NCBI GenBank assembly: GCA_025061975.1
Contig: JANXBB010000136.1
Location: 1-5,913 of the forward strand
Direction of reading: 5' to 3'
Source: Caldifarciminota bacterium
GTDB taxonomy: Bacteria > Hydrothermota > Tepidihabitantia > Tepidihabitantales > CAIPLT01
Length of the DNA stretch: 5,913 nucleotides
Below the pieces are notes generated by a model. The model had not been told where the DNA came from. It saw only the letters and a program-made list of their open reading frames with translations, and did not search any database. Positions within the stretch are counted from its first letter, which is position 1. Each line of letters begins with the position of its first letter. Shown piece after piece: positions 5,227 through 5,913 of this stretch. Made by a program: the position numbers and the translations under genes.

Positions 5227-5913
5227 TTATTTTAAATATAAGACTTTGCCGGTTTTAACCTCATCTGGACTTACAATCCGATAAAGATAAGTGCCCGAAG
5301 GTAAATTCGCTGCTTTAAAATTATAACTAAAATTATAAATACCCTTTGATAAGCTCAGTTCATTAAAGGTTATAACTTTTGCGCCTAATGCATTATACAG
5401 TTCCACTTTTACTTTACCAGCTCGGCCAACTTTTAAACTAATATTAAGCTTATCTTTAGTTAAACTGGGATAAACTCTAAAAGCCTCTAAGGTATAGGAA
5501 GATGTCTCTTCAGTAATTGCTGCGCCTGCTTGAACAACAAACTTATAATAGTGACGTGGGGCATGATTCGGTGAGTTTCTTTTTACCCCATGGGTGTTTT
5601 TGAAAGTAAGATAATAGCATACGGTGTCATTTAAATTTTGAGCTGGTATATAACCAACATAAACTCCAGGGCTATCAGCAACCGCAACCAATGGTGCCGT
5701 ATATCTTTGAGTATCAGAATTAAGCCACCAGATAATCATTGTTGACTCCGGAATAATACTCGCAGAACTAATGACTTGTGCGCGAATGCGCGAGGGATTT
5801 ATTGTATCATTAACTACAGTTAAATAGCGATGTTTAATATGGAGATAGCGGCGTGACGGAATCTGCATGGTAATACAATGTATCGCACCACCTGAACCAG
5901 ACATAGCTTGACA
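5227..5913 (-). CDS. Secreted agmatine/peptidylarginine deiminase-like protein, C-terminal part (cut by window edge)
   Basis: The frame is open to the window edge: codons for Cys-Gln-Ala precede the first Met (5902-5904), so this Met is probably internal and the N-terminal part lies outside. The fragment starts with SGSGGAIHCITMQIP, the C-terminal catalytic block of the agmatine deiminase / Porphyromonas-type peptidylarginine deiminase family. The nucleophilic cysteine is encoded at 5875-5877. Next comes a beta-rich Ig-like region of about 100 residues (about 5800-5525). The last 80 residues, from FRVYPSLTKDKLNIS to KTGKVLYLK, form a type IX-like sorting domain with the typical YNALGAKV and LPSGTYLYRI blocks. 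This order, deiminase then Ig-like domain then sorting domain, matches P. gingivalis PPAD. A secreted arginine- or agmatine-deiminating enzyme is therefore likely, but the substrate cannot be decided from this part. It is convergent with the barrel gene. Confidence 0.8.
   Translation of the reverse strand, partial: CQAMSGSGGAIHCITMQIPSRRYLHIKHRYLTVVNDTINPSRIRAQVISSASIIPESTMIIWWLNSDTQRYTAPLVAVADSPGVYVGYIPAQNLNDTVCYYLTFKNTHGVKRNSPNHAPRHYYKFVVQAGAAITEETSSYTLEAFRVYPSLTKDKLNISLKVGRAGKVKVELYNALGAKVITFNELSLSKGIYNFSYNFKAANLPSGTYLYRIVSPDEVKTGKVLYLK

Noticed and set aside
5251..5260. GGTTTTAACC palindrome near the end of the deiminase gene
   Set aside because: The stem is four base pairs with a two-base loop, it lies inside the coding sequence, and no T run follows on either strand.
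1..5913. CRISPR arrays, tRNA or rRNA genes, transposases or integrases
   Set aside because: No regularly spaced repeats, cloverleaf-like sequences, rRNA segments or recombinase-like proteins were seen on either strand.

Overview
The window looks like part of an A+T-rich bacterial chromosome. Hand counts on blocks of sequence give about 33% G+C in the methyltransferase gene, 32% in the gene after it and 38% in plsX. The gene content points to a Gram-negative bacterium related to the Fibrobacterota-Chlorobiota-Bacteroidota (FCB) group, or to a candidate phylum with similar secretion biology such as WOR-3. The clues are a C-terminal type IX-secretion-like sorting domain, a lipoprotein with a clear lipobox, and an outer-membrane beta-barrel protein with an N-terminal NPAG motif. 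The taxonomic placement is an inference from protein style, not from a marker phylogeny.

Layout. Positions 1-108 are an A+T-rich intergenic stretch ending in a strong sigma70-type promoter. Positions 109-1641 hold a two-gene cassette: an amino-group DNA methyltransferase (N4-cytosine or N6-adenine type) and a tightly linked unrecognised 192-residue basic protein that may be its partner, possibly a restriction enzyme. Positions 1642-1759 contain a second promoter with the same 32 bp as the first, then the leader of the next operon. From 1760 to 5223 four plus-strand genes are packed with gaps of 6 and 9 nt and then a 1-nt overlap: rpmF (ribosomal protein bL32), plsX (phospholipid synthesis), a lipoprotein with two tandem DNRLRE-like domains, and a predicted outer-membrane beta-barrel protein. 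From 5227 to the window edge, on the minus strand and convergent, is the C-terminal part of a secreted deiminase-like protein. It carries the catalytic-cysteine end of an agmatine/peptidylarginine deiminase fold, an Ig-like linker and a type IX-like sorting domain.

How it fits together. rpmF-plsX is a widely conserved housekeeping pair. Here it appears to be extended by two cell-envelope genes. The methylase cassette sits directly upstream, and the 32-bp promoter sequence occurs once before the cassette and once after it, exactly where rpmF needs a promoter. The simplest reading is that the DNA-modification cassette was inserted or duplicated into the rpmF promoter region in a way that left both the cassette and the essential operon with the same promoter. 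This bracketed cassette, with its unrecognised second gene, is the most interesting part of the window.
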